Shown here piece by piece: positions 12,401-22,299 of a stretch of DNA of 64,000 nucleotides. This DNA is from Asterella californica. Lineage: Eukaryota > Streptophyta > Marchantiopsida > Marchantiales > Aytoniaceae. The notes below the pieces were generated by a model, which saw nothing but the letters and a program-made list of their open reading frames with translations, was not told the DNA's origin and searched no databases. The stretch is from positions 5,456,001 to 5,520,000 of the forward strand of contig JAYKYS010000015.1 of NCBI GenBank assembly GCA_036924285.1, read 5' to 3'. The translations under genes were made by a program, and so were the position numbers. Each line of letters opens with the position of its first letter. Positions within the stretch are counted from its first letter, which is position 1.

Positions 12401-13281
12401 ATCGCCTACCACCTCCACCACCACCACCACCGCCTCCACCGGAATTATTGTGTCTCATGTGACGCCCACCCCCACTGTATCCTCCACCCCCGTAGCGATC
12501 CCGGTCTCCTCCCGCACCATGTCTTCCACCTCTGCCACCACCTCTTCCACCTCCAAATCTCCCACCACCAACCCCCGAAGCCTCATGATAGTCTTGTCTC
12601 TTAGGAAAACTTATAGGTGGAGGAAGTCCTGGAGATAAACAACACCGGGCATGTAAGGGAATTGGAGATATTTGCAGGCTGGAGGGAACTGTAATGTAGA
12701 GTGGCATGAACGGTTTCTGTCGATCAAATTGGCTAGTAATCCTCATGTGACAATTCAGCACCTATCATTCATGATTCCCCACTTAGGGCCCAAAGGAGAA
12801 GTTCCAACAAATCAAGTCTCCGTATTTCGTTCGGACCGGCTATGCTAACCCTACAACCGAGAGGGGGAAAACGGGTAATCACAGCTGCTGAAACCATCAT
12901 AGGGGTGCGGTGGTTGTAAATCGACTTCCAAACACAAACTCCTCAAGCAGCCCCGAAAGTCGCGATTGCACTCGACACAGCTCATGCTTCTCAAGAATCA
13001 AGAATGCGAAGAATCTCAAGAAAGCACAGCAGGTGAAGAGTGGTCCCGGACTTACGAGGAGGCTTCAAATCACTACGAGCTTTTGTCTTCGCATAGTCTT
13101 CATCATCTGAATCAAAGAGATCTTTCTCCTCTTCCTCCTCTTCCGGCTGATTGTAATCCTCTTCCACTTCTATGATCTCTTCGTCAATATCTACTTCCTC
13201 CTCAACTTCTTCCTCCTCTTCCTCCTCCTCATCATCGTCGTCAACTTCAACTTCTTCGTCTTCTTCATTTGTAGCCCTCAT
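9454..13281 (-). CDS. DXO1: DXO1: Rai1/DXO-family mRNA decapping / deNADding enzyme, 13 exons, complete
   Basis: Predicted 505-aa protein. Exons (minus strand): 13281-13056, 12628-12309, 12158-12102, 11786-11705, 11509-11430, 11293-11270, 10981-10857, 10700-10454, 10306-10253, 10141-10095, 9948-9864, 9741-9678, 9560-9454 (TAG). All phases join and every intron ends in AG. Rai1/DXO enzymes remove incomplete, NAD or otherwise aberrant 5' caps from RNA and can have 5'-3' exonuclease activity. Visible family motifs are L-N-E-G-F-E-S-Y (exon 4), F-R-N-N-L-N-K (exon 6), Y-W-G-Y-x-F-E (exon 8), M-G-A-E-M-D (E365, D367) and E-L-K-T-S-R-E (E381, K383), so the metal-binding core is intact. Residues 1-75 form a long acidic Glu/Asp tract and about 90-160 a Gly/Arg-rich region, the plant-type N-terminal extension. 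Length fits plant DXO1 (about 540 aa). The start is the only ATG before the acidic tract. Intron 5 uses a GC donor and exon 6 is 24 nt. Boundaries are hand-called. Confidence 0.92.
11270..11293 (-). other. 24-nt microexon of DXO1 (exon 6)
   Basis: An eight-codon exon encoding T-F-R-N-N-L-N-K, flanked by CGCAG| and |GTGAGG. This peptide is a conserved core motif of the Rai1/DXO family and is absent elsewhere in the gene, so the exon is required. Confidence 0.85.
11424..11430 (-). other. GC-AG splice donor of DXO1 intron 5
   Basis: The exon-5 reading frame ends after the codons for H-F-V, and the only phase-compatible junction to the next exon (T-F-R-N-N-L-N-K) is G|GCAAGT. GCAAGT is the best-known consensus for the minor GC-AG class of U2 introns. 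A GT donor in phase is not present nearby. Confidence 0.7.
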
Positions 13282-13710
13282 TGTTTCGTTGGATCGGCAC
13301 CCTTACAAAAGTCCACCACGGAAGTGCCTCCACTCCCTAGCTCCACAACTTTCGTCTCAGGATCCTTTCCTCATGTCGGTGCCTCCAGCTCCTCTAAAAC
13401 TCTGTCAGAATGCGAAACAAAGTCCTCGGTGTATGACACTCCCCGCCAGGCGGTCAAACCCTGAATCAGAATTAGCAAACGATCCTTACAGCCAAGGGCT
13501 CGTCTCTCGGTACTCTAACCCCATCAATCAACAGATAATTGTTTTCTGCTTGCACGCCTTCGTCTCTCAGTCTCGGCGCTTCAGAAACCCTTCGTGTTTG
13601 CTGTTGGCGAATCCACGACCTTCGACTTCACCACCAAACCTCGAGGTTCTGTCACCGCCCTAAATTACTCCTATTCATTTCATTTCCTTCCTCCGTTCCG
13701 ACAGAACTAA

Positions 13711-13955
13711 AGGGGTATATATCCAGATTACTTCGGAGTTCCCCACTGTGCTCGTATATCCCTGTGGTGTCCGACTAATTTGGTTTCATATCATAGACCT
13801 GAAAACACACCCGAGTACTCTCTCCCGCTCCTTGTTAAACGGTATATATCCAGATTACTTCGAAGTTCCCGACTGTGCCTTATATCCCTTTGGTGTCCGA
13901 CTAATCTGGCTTCATATCCCAGACCTGAAACCACACACGAAACCTCTCTCCCGCT
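13711..13955. repeat. Tandem duplication (about 125-bp unit) upstream of DXO1
   Basis: A block starting GGTATATATCCAGATTACTT at about 13,716 recurs at about 13,842 with scattered substitutions. It lies 430-675 bp upstream of the DXO1 start codon, in the presumed promoter or 5' UTR, and carries TATATA motifs in each unit. Confidence 0.8.
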
Positions 13956-13959
13956 CCTT

Positions 13960-14850
13960 GCAAGCCACTTGACTCTCTCGTCTTCGCGGACGAAAGAATG
14001 AGAACCGGAGAGATCCGTCCTCCTCCCAAATCAGAGAGGCGAAACTCTCCTTCCTCCCCATCCCTTCCTTCGCCGAGTCCGTGACTATGCGTACTCCCAA
14101 GGAAAACTGCGTCGCTTTTCCTCATCACAAGCATAAGTCGACCCTGCGTGGTTCCTGCCACGTGGCGACTCCCAGTACTCGCCTGCCCGCAGTAGGAACA
14201 TTCTTCTCCAACCTGGTATATCCGGTTTTTGGGTTGGGTCGAGTATTACTATTATTTCTGCTTCCAGAGTACTGTGCATCGCTAAAAGTACCGCCAGTTC
14301 TTCTCGTCTACTGGCAAGATGAGGACGACGACGACCTAATTCGACATTTATCAAAGCCTACGGAGAGTTCGTCGTCGTTACAAAATGCATGAGCGATCTT
14401 CTATTCTTTTGAGGAGGGGGAGAAGTGAATCCAAGATCCGAGGGAAGACGGAGATCTACGAGAGATCAGAACTGGGTATCTCCTCGTACCTTTTGGACCT
14501 CTTCCTTGTTTCAGTCACTTCCTCGTACAGTTGAACGAATCGCGAACCGAACTGCATACCTGTGTACATACAAGGACTTTCTTGCCTCCGGACTTTTTCT
14601 TGGGGTCTATAGGTGTAAAACTGTACGTTGCATAGCTGTTCTGAGTCCAAATTGTGCCATTTTTCTCCTCTCATAAAACTGGCAGCGTGCCATATATTAG
14701 GGAAAGAAAGGGAAATAGAAAGGCCACCAAAGTCCAACTTATGTCATTAGATAGGGAAGTTGTAGAGTTCCTTATCATGTAAGATCTAATCATTCGGTTG
14801 AGGTCCTGTTTTGACTTTGGTACTCTCACTTTCATACTGTCACTTGAGAA
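13960..14850. other. Intergenic stretch upstream of DXO1, no supported gene
   Basis: Open frames of 80-103 codons occur on both strands (for example plus 14,081-14,392 and minus 14,354-14,085), but no domain is recognisable and the opposing frames overlap almost fully. This may be promoter/5' UTR sequence of DXO1 or part of a divergent gene I cannot support. Confidence 0.3.
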
Positions 14851-14855
14851 ATCGA

Positions 14856-15068
14856 ACATCGGTGTCCCATGTGGTTTAGCCTACAGTACTCTAAGAGAAA
14901 GATCATGAGTTTAAACCCCTTGTGGGCACAGTTGGAAGTGCATGCTGCTGTAAACTATAAATGAAATTTCTGGTCAGAGTCTCGCTGTGATGGACTACAT
15001 GGACAATCTCATGGTCCTCGAAGACCCCAAGGACAGGTAATATCATTTATCATTTATTTATCATTTAC
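14856..15068 (+). repeat. SINE copy 1 (tRNA-like head, ATTTATC tail)
   Basis: Begins ATCGAACATCGGTGTCCCAT, then an A-box-like TGGTTTAGCCTAC and a B-box-like GAGTTTAAACCC about 40 bp later, the spacing of an internal pol III promoter. A conserved body follows (GCATGCTGCTGTAAACTATA, then the GTCTCGCTGTGATGGACT region), and a simple tail of TATCATTTATC repeats. The same body occurs at 56,429-56,625 (+) and 18,615-18,875 (-). No 5S-like head is visible in this copy. Confidence 0.75.
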
Positions 15069-15069
15069 A

Positions 15070-16490
15070 ATCTTCGTTTGAACAGATCTGCAAGCAAACA
15101 CTCAGCGCAACTCGAACTTGAATAACTCACTTATGTTTTTGTAATTTTTATAAATTCACCTTATTCTTGTAATATGTAATATACATAAAAACTCCCCGCT
15201 TGCTCGTATCGAGAAAATTTATTTCGTGAATATTTATGTTATTCGTTAGTTTTAGATAAAACAAAAAGTGTTACCATTGATTATTTATTTATTTTATTTA
15301 TTTTTCTGAAATGAAAAATTTTACTATTTGTCCTATTCTAAATCATCAGATTATCTTTTATTATACTCAACAAACCTACCTCGAAAAGCTATAAACTTGC
15401 GTGTGTTCATGCACTATGGCTTATGTCTAGATCTGATTGCACTTCTCAGTTCATTTAAGGTGTATAAAAAATTTCATATTTTATATTTCATATTTTATAT
15501 AACATTTATTTATTTTTTGATAACAGAAAAAGAACAAAAGTTCCCATAAGTTTATTTCATGATTAAAGGAATTTTATCGAAGCATCAGAAACATGCATAT
15601 AATGTCTCCGAATAAAAATATATTCTCTAGAAGAGACACGATACACGAAATACTAAGAAAAGAAACATAGTAAACTATTTCTAAGAATTTCTATTCTAAT
15701 TCGACACCTATTTTCTTCTACACGTTCTTCTTGCAATGCGCTTGGGATTGCATATTTAGTTTATTCTCTGCTGTTATACCAACACCTGGGGTTTAAATAA
15801 AGGTCCTTGTAATACAAACCAGCGGCATTCTTTGTATTCTCAACCGGTTGGAATTCTAAAAAGTCGGGTTGAAATGATGTCCAACCGGATATTTTACAAG
15901 TTAAAATTTTACAAAATAATAAATCATTTATTATAAAAACTAATAAATGACTGAAAAAAACCGATTCCGTTATTTACTTTCGAGTAATTTCCGGTTCCCG
16001 AAACTTTTTACTAAGATGGCGTCGCGAGCCTAACGGTTCCGTTTCTATCTTGAAAAGCAGAAACCGAAACTTAAATATATACACACGTCGATCACGTTGG
16101 ATTTCCCTTATAAACACACAGTGTACATAGGACTTTTGTGTAATAATCTTTATGTGGTTAGAGAGTTCAGTTATACTTGATATCAAATATCATAGGTCTT
16201 TGCAAAACTCAAAGGTTGGCTTTTCCGTCACAAATTTGAACAATCATATAAATATTTATGAGGAAATTATAATTATCCGGTATAGTGTATTATAGAACAC
16301 ACTCAATTAAAATCCAGAATCACACTCGTCATTAATGAGAAGGGACCGTATTTACACGACCTGCTATTTAAGGTCACTGCTATTAAAGTTACATCTCTAC
16401 ATCCTATTAAACTTATAGAAGGTGAGTAATATGTATGTTAGAGCAAGTTTGGAGAAATTTTGTCTCTTACGTTATCAGAAAAGATGTAAG
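15070..16490. other. AT-rich stretch, no supported gene
   Basis: Strongly AT-rich with no coding segment or RNA gene that I can defend. A 73-codon plus-strand frame at 15,328 is hydrophobic and looks like chance in AT-rich DNA. Confidence 0.4.
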
Positions 16491-16499
16491 TGTTATGTT

Positions 16500-16730
16500 A
16501 AAATTATATATTAAATTTAAAAAAATAGAATTTACTTTTAAGTGTTAAAAGAACTGCACCTAGAGTTGCAAGAGATTCCAGACATAACCCATCAAGGGAA
16601 CACATATAGATGCGTTCCCGAAATTACAAGTGCAAATTACCTCTAACAAACACACATTAATTTTATCCAGAATTTTAATTTATTACCTAACCATTTCTTA
16701 AAAAAAAGCTAGGTAATAAGCAAAATGCAA
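16500..16730 (+). repeat. Foldback repeat, copy B (covarying hairpin plus palindrome)
   Basis: Contains CACCTAGAGTTGCA (16,557), GACATAA, a hairpin at 16,596-16,619 with stem GGGAAC/GTTCCC and loop ATATAGAT, and then the palindrome TTTAATTTATTACCTAACC ... GCTAGGTAATAA at about 16,673-16,720. Order and spacing match copy A at 5,590-5,800. The stem sequence differs from copy A at most positions yet still pairs, while the loop is conserved. Confidence 0.6.
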
Positions 16731-16739
16731 AGACGACGT

Positions 16740-18610
16740 TTTCTTCTCTCTCTTTTTTAATCGAAGGTGAGTGTGAGGGTTAACTTCTTCATAAGCTTAT
16801 GCACCTTTATCGCTATTAAATATTGCTATTGCTATTGCTTATGCACCTCTATTGCTATTTAGATCGCATTATTTTTCGTTAGAGACTACTTCCACCACTT
16901 TAGGGCAAATCATATTCCACCTTGTCAACAAAAGATAATCGATTAGTTATTCCATAAGGTATCCGATGTCCATACATATTGAGAAGTTTGTTTAAAGATA
17001 TTGACGTGATTTTAAAAGTTTAATGATGGTTCATATGAAAAACACAGTCATAAACATTTATACTACCGCTGCTTTCTTAATAATCTCCAACATACATTAA
17101 TAAGCGTTTCAGATCTCCTAAAACAGAATTTTCGTATCTTATAATCGTGAGATTCATTTTTATTCTGTAGTAATATTATATTGAAACTTCAAAAGATATA
17201 TAATTTTAGAATATATTATAACATGTATGAGTTATTTTGTTTCTATTATTAGGTACATATGTTAATGATGTCTAATATCTTTTAAATTGGATAAAATTTA
17301 TTTATGCATAATTTCAAAAGCTACTGAATAAAACTTTGATACGTTCTTCGATTATTGCAAAGTATAAATCCACAAGCAAAAGCTTACAACAATTTATCAC
17401 AACTATTTTCATAGGTTTCTACGATCTAGATCTTATATTCTTTTTTGATGCAAAGTTATCATGTATTCTTCCCTAGTTCGTATTATCAGTGAAGAATAAT
17501 TCATCAGGTTATTTTATTAAGATATTTGCAATTAGTAGTAAAATATAAAAATCTGTCGCTATATCAAATAGAATTTATAAAAGACTGAATAAGATCAACG
17601 TATCTTTTTTCCATTTTCATTACGAGTTGACTTGCCAACAATGATAATTTGATGGATCTTATAACTTCTTTTAATTATTGAGTGGTGACCATTTATAACT
17701 CAATCTCCTATATTAATTTGGGTATTCATCTAATTCGAATTTATTCTATCCTTTTGGAGAGTTCGAGTATTATTTTATAAAATGCATTACATAGTTCTTA
17801 ATCTTACTGAACATTCCTATAAAATGATTAAGGGATTCTAAGTTAATTGTTTGTAATGATGATAAAGTTCATGATACGCTTCAGATGTATATTTGATTTG
17901 TAAAATTTTTCAGGTTACAGAAATACAGCTAATAATGATAAATTGATATTTTTACAACTAACTGTGTTAGCGCTACTGTTAGTTTGTAATTTATGAGTTT
18001 ATTCATATATTATAACAGTATATTAATATACCAGTTTTGATAAAAGTGAAGTCTTTTGACATTCGTTGAAATATTATCTGGAAATCTTCGAATGTCTTTT
18101 TTCCCACCGTGTACAATATATCTCTTCTTATTTAATATGTTTTTCTCATATATATTTAGTAATCTTTTGATTATATTTATCTTTGAACTCAGTTACAAAT
18201 TACTAACCAAACTCCCACCGCACGCATATCTTTAAATATTGTCTACATATCAAAGTGGAATGGCGCTATACGACAGTCTTCGCGTCTTGGTTGACCAAAT
18301 AAGTTACATAAACTATTGAACTGATATATATATATATATTTGTCCCTCATCGGGTATCGTTTATTATTAATACCCTAAGGCATATGTCGATATTTACTGA
18401 TTTGAGCTACTCCGTAAATGTTATATCTATGTACAAGAATACCACAAATGAGAAATCATTTTTCCATATCTTACAAAAGTAACCTAAACTTGTATATAGT
18501 GTAGTCCATAAGGTAGAGATGCTTCATCTATAAATGAAGGTATTATCAGCTAAAAACTAATCTTCAACATCTCAGTCAAAGACAAATCTTTTCAAATATC
18601 TCAACGACGG
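16740..18610. other. AT-rich stretch, no supported gene
   Basis: No coding segment, RNA gene or clear repeat structure was recognised. A short (TA)n run lies near 18,325-18,340. Confidence 0.4.
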
Positions 18611-18614
18611 AAAG

Positions 18615-19041
18615 GAATTGATAAATGATAAATGTTATTATCTGTCCCTTAGGTTTTTGCGGATAATTAGACTGTCCATGTGAGTCCACCACAGCGAGAT
18701 CCGGACCAGAAGCTTCATTAGCAGTTTGCAGCGCATGCACCTCCAACTGTACCCGCAAAAAGAATTAAACCCACGTAGTTCTCTAAGAAAAAGAGAACTT
18801 AGAGCTAAACCACTTTTAGAAAACTATGAGCTAAACCACTTGGGACTCCGATATTCGGTGTCTCGTGCAATTTAATACAGCACGAGAACTTCCCGGAAGG
18901 TCACCCATCCCAGTGCTATTCCCTCCCCAAGGGCATTTAACTGCAGAGTTCTGATGGGACCGGATTGCGTGGCCTCGATATGTATATAAAAGTTAAAAAG
19001 AATTTATAAAATAAACGTGGTCCTGGTATGACCGCATCACG
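18615..19041 (-). repeat. Composite SINE copy: 5S rRNA-like head plus tRNA-like SINE body
   Basis: Read on the minus strand, 19,040-18,879 matches most of plant 5S rRNA. The recognisable parts are the 5' end (GTGATGCGGTCATACCAGGA), TCCCATCAGAACTCTGCAGT and GGATGGGTGACCTTCCGGGA, with about 45 bp of extra AT-rich DNA inserted after the first 20 nt. Directly downstream (18,875-18,615) comes the same SINE body seen at 14,856 and 56,429, with a doubled A-box-like segment (GTGGTTTAGC twice), a B-box-like GGGTTTAATTC, and a tail ending in ATTTATC repeats. A 5S-derived promoter joined to a tRNA-like body resembles the SINE3 class. The 5S part is too diverged and interrupted to be a functional 5S gene. 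Chance insertion of the SINE next to a 5S pseudogene is the alternative. Confidence 0.7.
18879..19040 (-). pseudogene. 5S rRNA-derived sequence (interrupted)
   Basis: Covers nearly the whole 5S rRNA length on the minus strand, with about a dozen substitutions and an AT-rich insertion of about 45 bp between 18,972 and 19,018. The insertion is flanked by CGTGG on both sides, suggesting a duplication at the insertion point. The internal A-box/C-box promoter region is partly preserved. Confidence 0.75.
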
Positions 19042-19377
19042 CTTCAAATGGTGGTATCCAAGTTTATATATCAGCTTGTTGAGGCATGATATTGGTTTAG
19101 ACCAAAGTTTGAGGGGGCGGGAATATTTATCGATGTTGGGAGAAACTTATTTCACTGAAAAATCAACTCCACGAGAAAATAAACCATCGAGAAAAATAAA
19201 CTATCGGATATTAAACCCAAGGATATCGAGGGTCATTTATGAATCCATCGCTACATTATCAAATACATGGTAATAATTACATCGAGTCAAACATGGAGAT
19301 TTAAAGGTCATGAATTCAATCGTTATTTGAGTTTAAGTAATAAGAATAAGATATCAAGAGCTGTCGTGACATAAACC

Positions 19378-19745
19378 ACGGCAAGCACGGCAGCGGTCAG
19401 GCATCGCGTATTTATATTTGGGCTTTGACTCGTGACCACGTCTCAAGCAAAGCTTCACCTGGTTGGCTGGACCTTGACTATGTTGACCGAGTGGGAGAAC
19501 CAGAGAGAAGATTATAGAGCTGAGAGCGCGCAAATGTCTTAAACCCGGCGTCCTCTTGCTCTCTCGAGGAAGAAGAACTTAAGGCCCATCCGTTTTATGG
19601 TGGTAGATACTGAATCGGTCCTGGTGGATTGTCTGGAATTTTTTTTATGACCAGATAACAGTTTAATACACCAACCAATACATTGAATTTTACCATTTTT
19701 GTCCTCTTCCTTCTTTTTGCCAAGAGTACACTTTGCATGCATATT
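19378..19745. repeat. Direct repeat unit, left copy (about 368 bp)
   Basis: Starts ACGGCAAGCACGGCAGCGGT and ends TTTGCATGCATATT. The right copy is at 20,073-20,441, roughly 90-95% identical by eye. On the minus strand it carries a TATA-like ATATAAATACG. It could be an LTR of a small TRIM-like element (termini are not TG...CA), or a tandem duplication of a larger repeat. It is followed at 19,770-19,870 by two foldback hairpins. Confidence 0.8.
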
Positions 19746-19769
19746 ATCTCTGGATGACTCTGAGCACCT

Positions 19770-19870
19770 GCATATTCATCCTCTTCCAAGTTCGAAAGAG
19801 GAGGAATATGCATACACTTTAATTTATGTCCTTAACCTTTCCTTTGGAAGAGTTTGGATCATAAATTAAA
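19770..19870. repeat. Paired foldback hairpins after left direct repeat
   Basis: Hairpin 1 at 19,770-19,811 has arms GCATATTC...CCTCTT and AAGAGGAGGAATATGC. Hairpin 2 at 19,818-19,870 pairs TTTAATTTATG with CATAAATTAAA around a CCTTTCCTTTGGAAGAG core. The same two-hairpin arrangement with different sequence follows the right copy. Confidence 0.75.
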
Positions 19871-20072
19871 GTTATTAATTACTTCTATACGTGTAGATCA
19901 CACAATTTTAAACTAATACAAGAATCATTTTTCGTATTTCATTTATGGGTTCTTCCAAATGAGTCTGCTGCATTGTGTCCAATCTACGACTATGTACATC
20001 CAATATGTGGTTATCTGTCCAGTTTGACTTCAGATTTTCTGAATTCGAATTAAATTTAGAAATCGAATCTGG

Positions 20073-20441
20073 ACGGCAGGCACGGCAGCGGTCAGGCATC
20101 GCGCGTTTATATTTGGGTTTTGACTCGTGGCCACGTCTCAAGCAAAGCTTCACCTGGTTGGCTGGGCCTTGACTATGCTGACCGAGTGGGAGAACCAGAG
20201 AGAAGATTATAGAGCCGAGAGCGCGCAAATGTCTTAAACCCGGCGCCCGCTTGTCCTCTCGAGGAAGAAGAACTCAAGGTCCATCCATTTTATGGTGGTA
20301 GATACTGAATCGGTCCTGGTGGATTGTCTAGAACTCTTTTTTCATGACCAGATAACGGTTTAATACACAATCAATACATTGAATTTTATCATTTTTGTCC
20401 TCTTCCTTCTGTTTGCCAAGAGTACACTTTGCATGCATATT
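20073..20441. repeat. Direct repeat unit, right copy (about 369 bp)
   Basis: Matches 19,378-19,745 along its full length with scattered substitutions and small indels. The 327 bp between the copies contain the first hairpin pair and about 190 bp of other sequence whose minus strand reads open (part of a 106-codon frame at 19,908-20,228). Confidence 0.8.
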
Positions 20442-20535
20442 CACCTCCTCCATCTTTCGATGGAGGAGGTAAATATACAGGTGGTTAATTTAATACCTAA
20501 CCTTTCCGGCAGGAAGGGTTAGGTATTAAATTAAC
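20442..20535. repeat. Paired foldback hairpins after right direct repeat
   Basis: Hairpin 1 (20,442-20,470) is CACCTCCTCCAT / ATGGAGGAGGT. Hairpin 2 (20,484-20,535) is a near-perfect palindrome pairing GTTAATTTAATACCTAACC with its inverse around CTTTCCGGCAGGAAG. Confidence 0.8.
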
Positions 20536-20579
20536 ATCAGAGTATATTAATGTATTAATGAGTGTGGACTCCCGGACAT

Positions 20580-20800
20580 GTACATTTTGAAGCGCGGCAC
20601 TCAAGGCAAGACTTATGGGTTATCTCCTACTCTTCTCGTGTTTCCAGGCATGTGTAACAGATAATATGTATAAAATATTTTAATTCTTTATATCTACTTA
20701 GTATATATTTTTTACTTAACATATATATATTCCCGATATCATTAAGCGAGCAAAAGTTCTCGGAGTTAATCCATCATGCATATTCACCTCGAAGCTTGAG
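20580..20800. repeat. Dispersed repeat, related to 55,640-55,850
   Basis: The segment around 20,717-20,800 (ACATATATATATTCC, then GTAAAAGTTCTC-like and GGAGTTAA blocks) recurs at about 55,773-55,850 in the same orientation and with the same spacing. In both places a foldback-hairpin repeat lies nearby. Function unknown. Confidence 0.5.
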
Positions 20801-21589
20801 GTTAAGGTTGAGATTGTAATTGCTCATTTTTCGTTATGGCTTCGTTATAGCCAGGTGCGGGTAAATTTAGTTTCAGCAGTTTGGACTCTATCCTTTGCTT
20901 CTGTAGTTCAATACTTCAGGAGAAGTGTCGAGCCGCAAATAATGGAGCTTCTAGGAGTCCGTTCTTCGTGACATATAATTGCATCGTTATTCGTCGTCGT
21001 CTGGGATGTATTCACGTAAGACAATGTGTCAAATTGATACATTAAACAATTTCTTCATTCTTTTACATTATTTATCAGATACAGCCACTCATTCCATAGC
21101 TGGGTCCGTCTGTTTCGATCAGGAGAGGCTCTTGTTGATGTGAAAGCGTGTTGAAATAAGACCATCGGTTTCTTATATTTTGAACAAGACGGTTTAAAGA
21201 AGTTTAACAGGAACGGTGGACCAGTGGAGCTTTATTGCAAGTAAAAATCTGTTCGTTTCTCTATGGAGAAGGTTTGGTCCAGACTATGTACTATGTATAA
21301 GTGGTAGTCTGGAGTATGCAAGTAACTGAAATTGTGTAACGACGGCCTGGAGGATGCAAGTAAGTGAAATCGTGATAGCTAACATGCTCAGTGTGTGGTA
21401 TATAAAATCTGCTACCTATTTCTACGGTGGCGCCTAACATAATATATACAGTCCGGAAACTATTTTGAAACGGTGCTCAGTTGTGCGGTACAATCAAATC
21501 GTCTTGTTGTCTTGCATGGTTGAAGGCCTCTCGTCCGTCGTTTCACTTGGGTCAAAGAAGAAAAACTCAGAGACAAAGAAGAATGAAAG

Positions 21590-22290
21590 CAATTAAGTGG
21601 GGATAGCTATAGCTACAATATCTTCTGCTCGTCTGACCATGATGTCGCGAAGGAAAACACTGCATAACGACATGTAGTCAAGGAATGCATGTATGGTTTC
21701 AACCAACGGGCATGCAACGTCCATCCTAATGGAAGATAAACTAAGAAAACGCTCTTCATCTTGCGCACTGACTGTGTCAAAGTATCATTTGCGAGCTTGA
21801 TGATTAGGAAAAAAAGATGGTATCGATATCTCTCATAGTGATTATCTGCGGGTGGACACTCGACTTCTAGAATGCGTCGCTTGGGACACGCTGTATTCCA
21901 TTATCCATGAGTCATCTGCACGAGGGAGAGTACTTTCTAGATCAAATCATGGATCACAGTGAAGTTCACAACGTACTTTCAAGCGGGTATCGACACTTGT
22001 ACTTGTTGAACTGCAACGCTCGTTGCAGTATGTTATTGGAGTTTAGTTCTACCTTGTTCTTAGTGTAAAAAGCTCGTTTCCATCTGCGAGCATAACATCA
22101 ATGATATACTTCATGCAAGAACGTTAATGAACCTCAGATTTATCTTTCATACAATAGCCAATCATACGCACGAAGGTATGAAGGCCTCTGTTACTAAGCT
22201 TCTTCACGCAAATCTTGGCCCCTAGCGGTCTATTGCTACCTTTCCAACCTAAGACGATAATGTTCTTGGCATCTATAGGACTCGTGGTTC
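21590..22290 (-). pseudogene. Decayed ORF with Rep-like Y-x-x-K-D motif, possible HUH/Replitron-type relic
   Basis: On the minus strand, 22,290-22,132 reads openly through G-W-K-G-S-N-R-P-L-G, K-I-C-V-K-K-L, G-L-H-T-F and G-Y-C-M-K-D before a TAA. Further blocks continue in shifted frames: Y-T-K-N-K-V-E-L-N-S-N-N-I near 22,060, R-Y-P-L-E-S near 21,990, I-T-M-R-D-I-D-T near 21,835. Y-x-x-K-D is the motif III signature of HUH Rep endonucleases (CRESS-type and some eukaryotic transposons). However, the histidine motif that should precede it is not preserved here, so the identification is an inference from weak resemblance. What is certain is a degraded protein-coding relic. It lies just upstream of the LTR end at 22,789. 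Confidence 0.4.
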
Positions 22291-22299
22291 ATAAACATA

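Noticed and set aside
12312..12638. Plus-strand Thr/Ser/Pro-rich 108-codon frame
   Set aside because: Antisense of the Gly/Arg-rich DXO1 exon 2.
13172..13663. Plus-strand 163-codon frame with a long serine run
   Set aside because: It is the antisense of the acidic tract of DXO1 exon 1 (GAA/GAG codons read backwards as TTC/CTC/TCC), and its serine run has no independent support.
18879..19040. Functional 5S rRNA gene
   Set aside because: A 45-bp insertion and many substitutions, no T-run terminator at the right place, and it is fused to a SINE body.
19378..20441. Retrozyme with hammerhead ribozyme in the direct repeats
   Set aside because: Length and spacing looked right, but no CUGANGA plus GAAA hammerhead core was found on either strand by eye.
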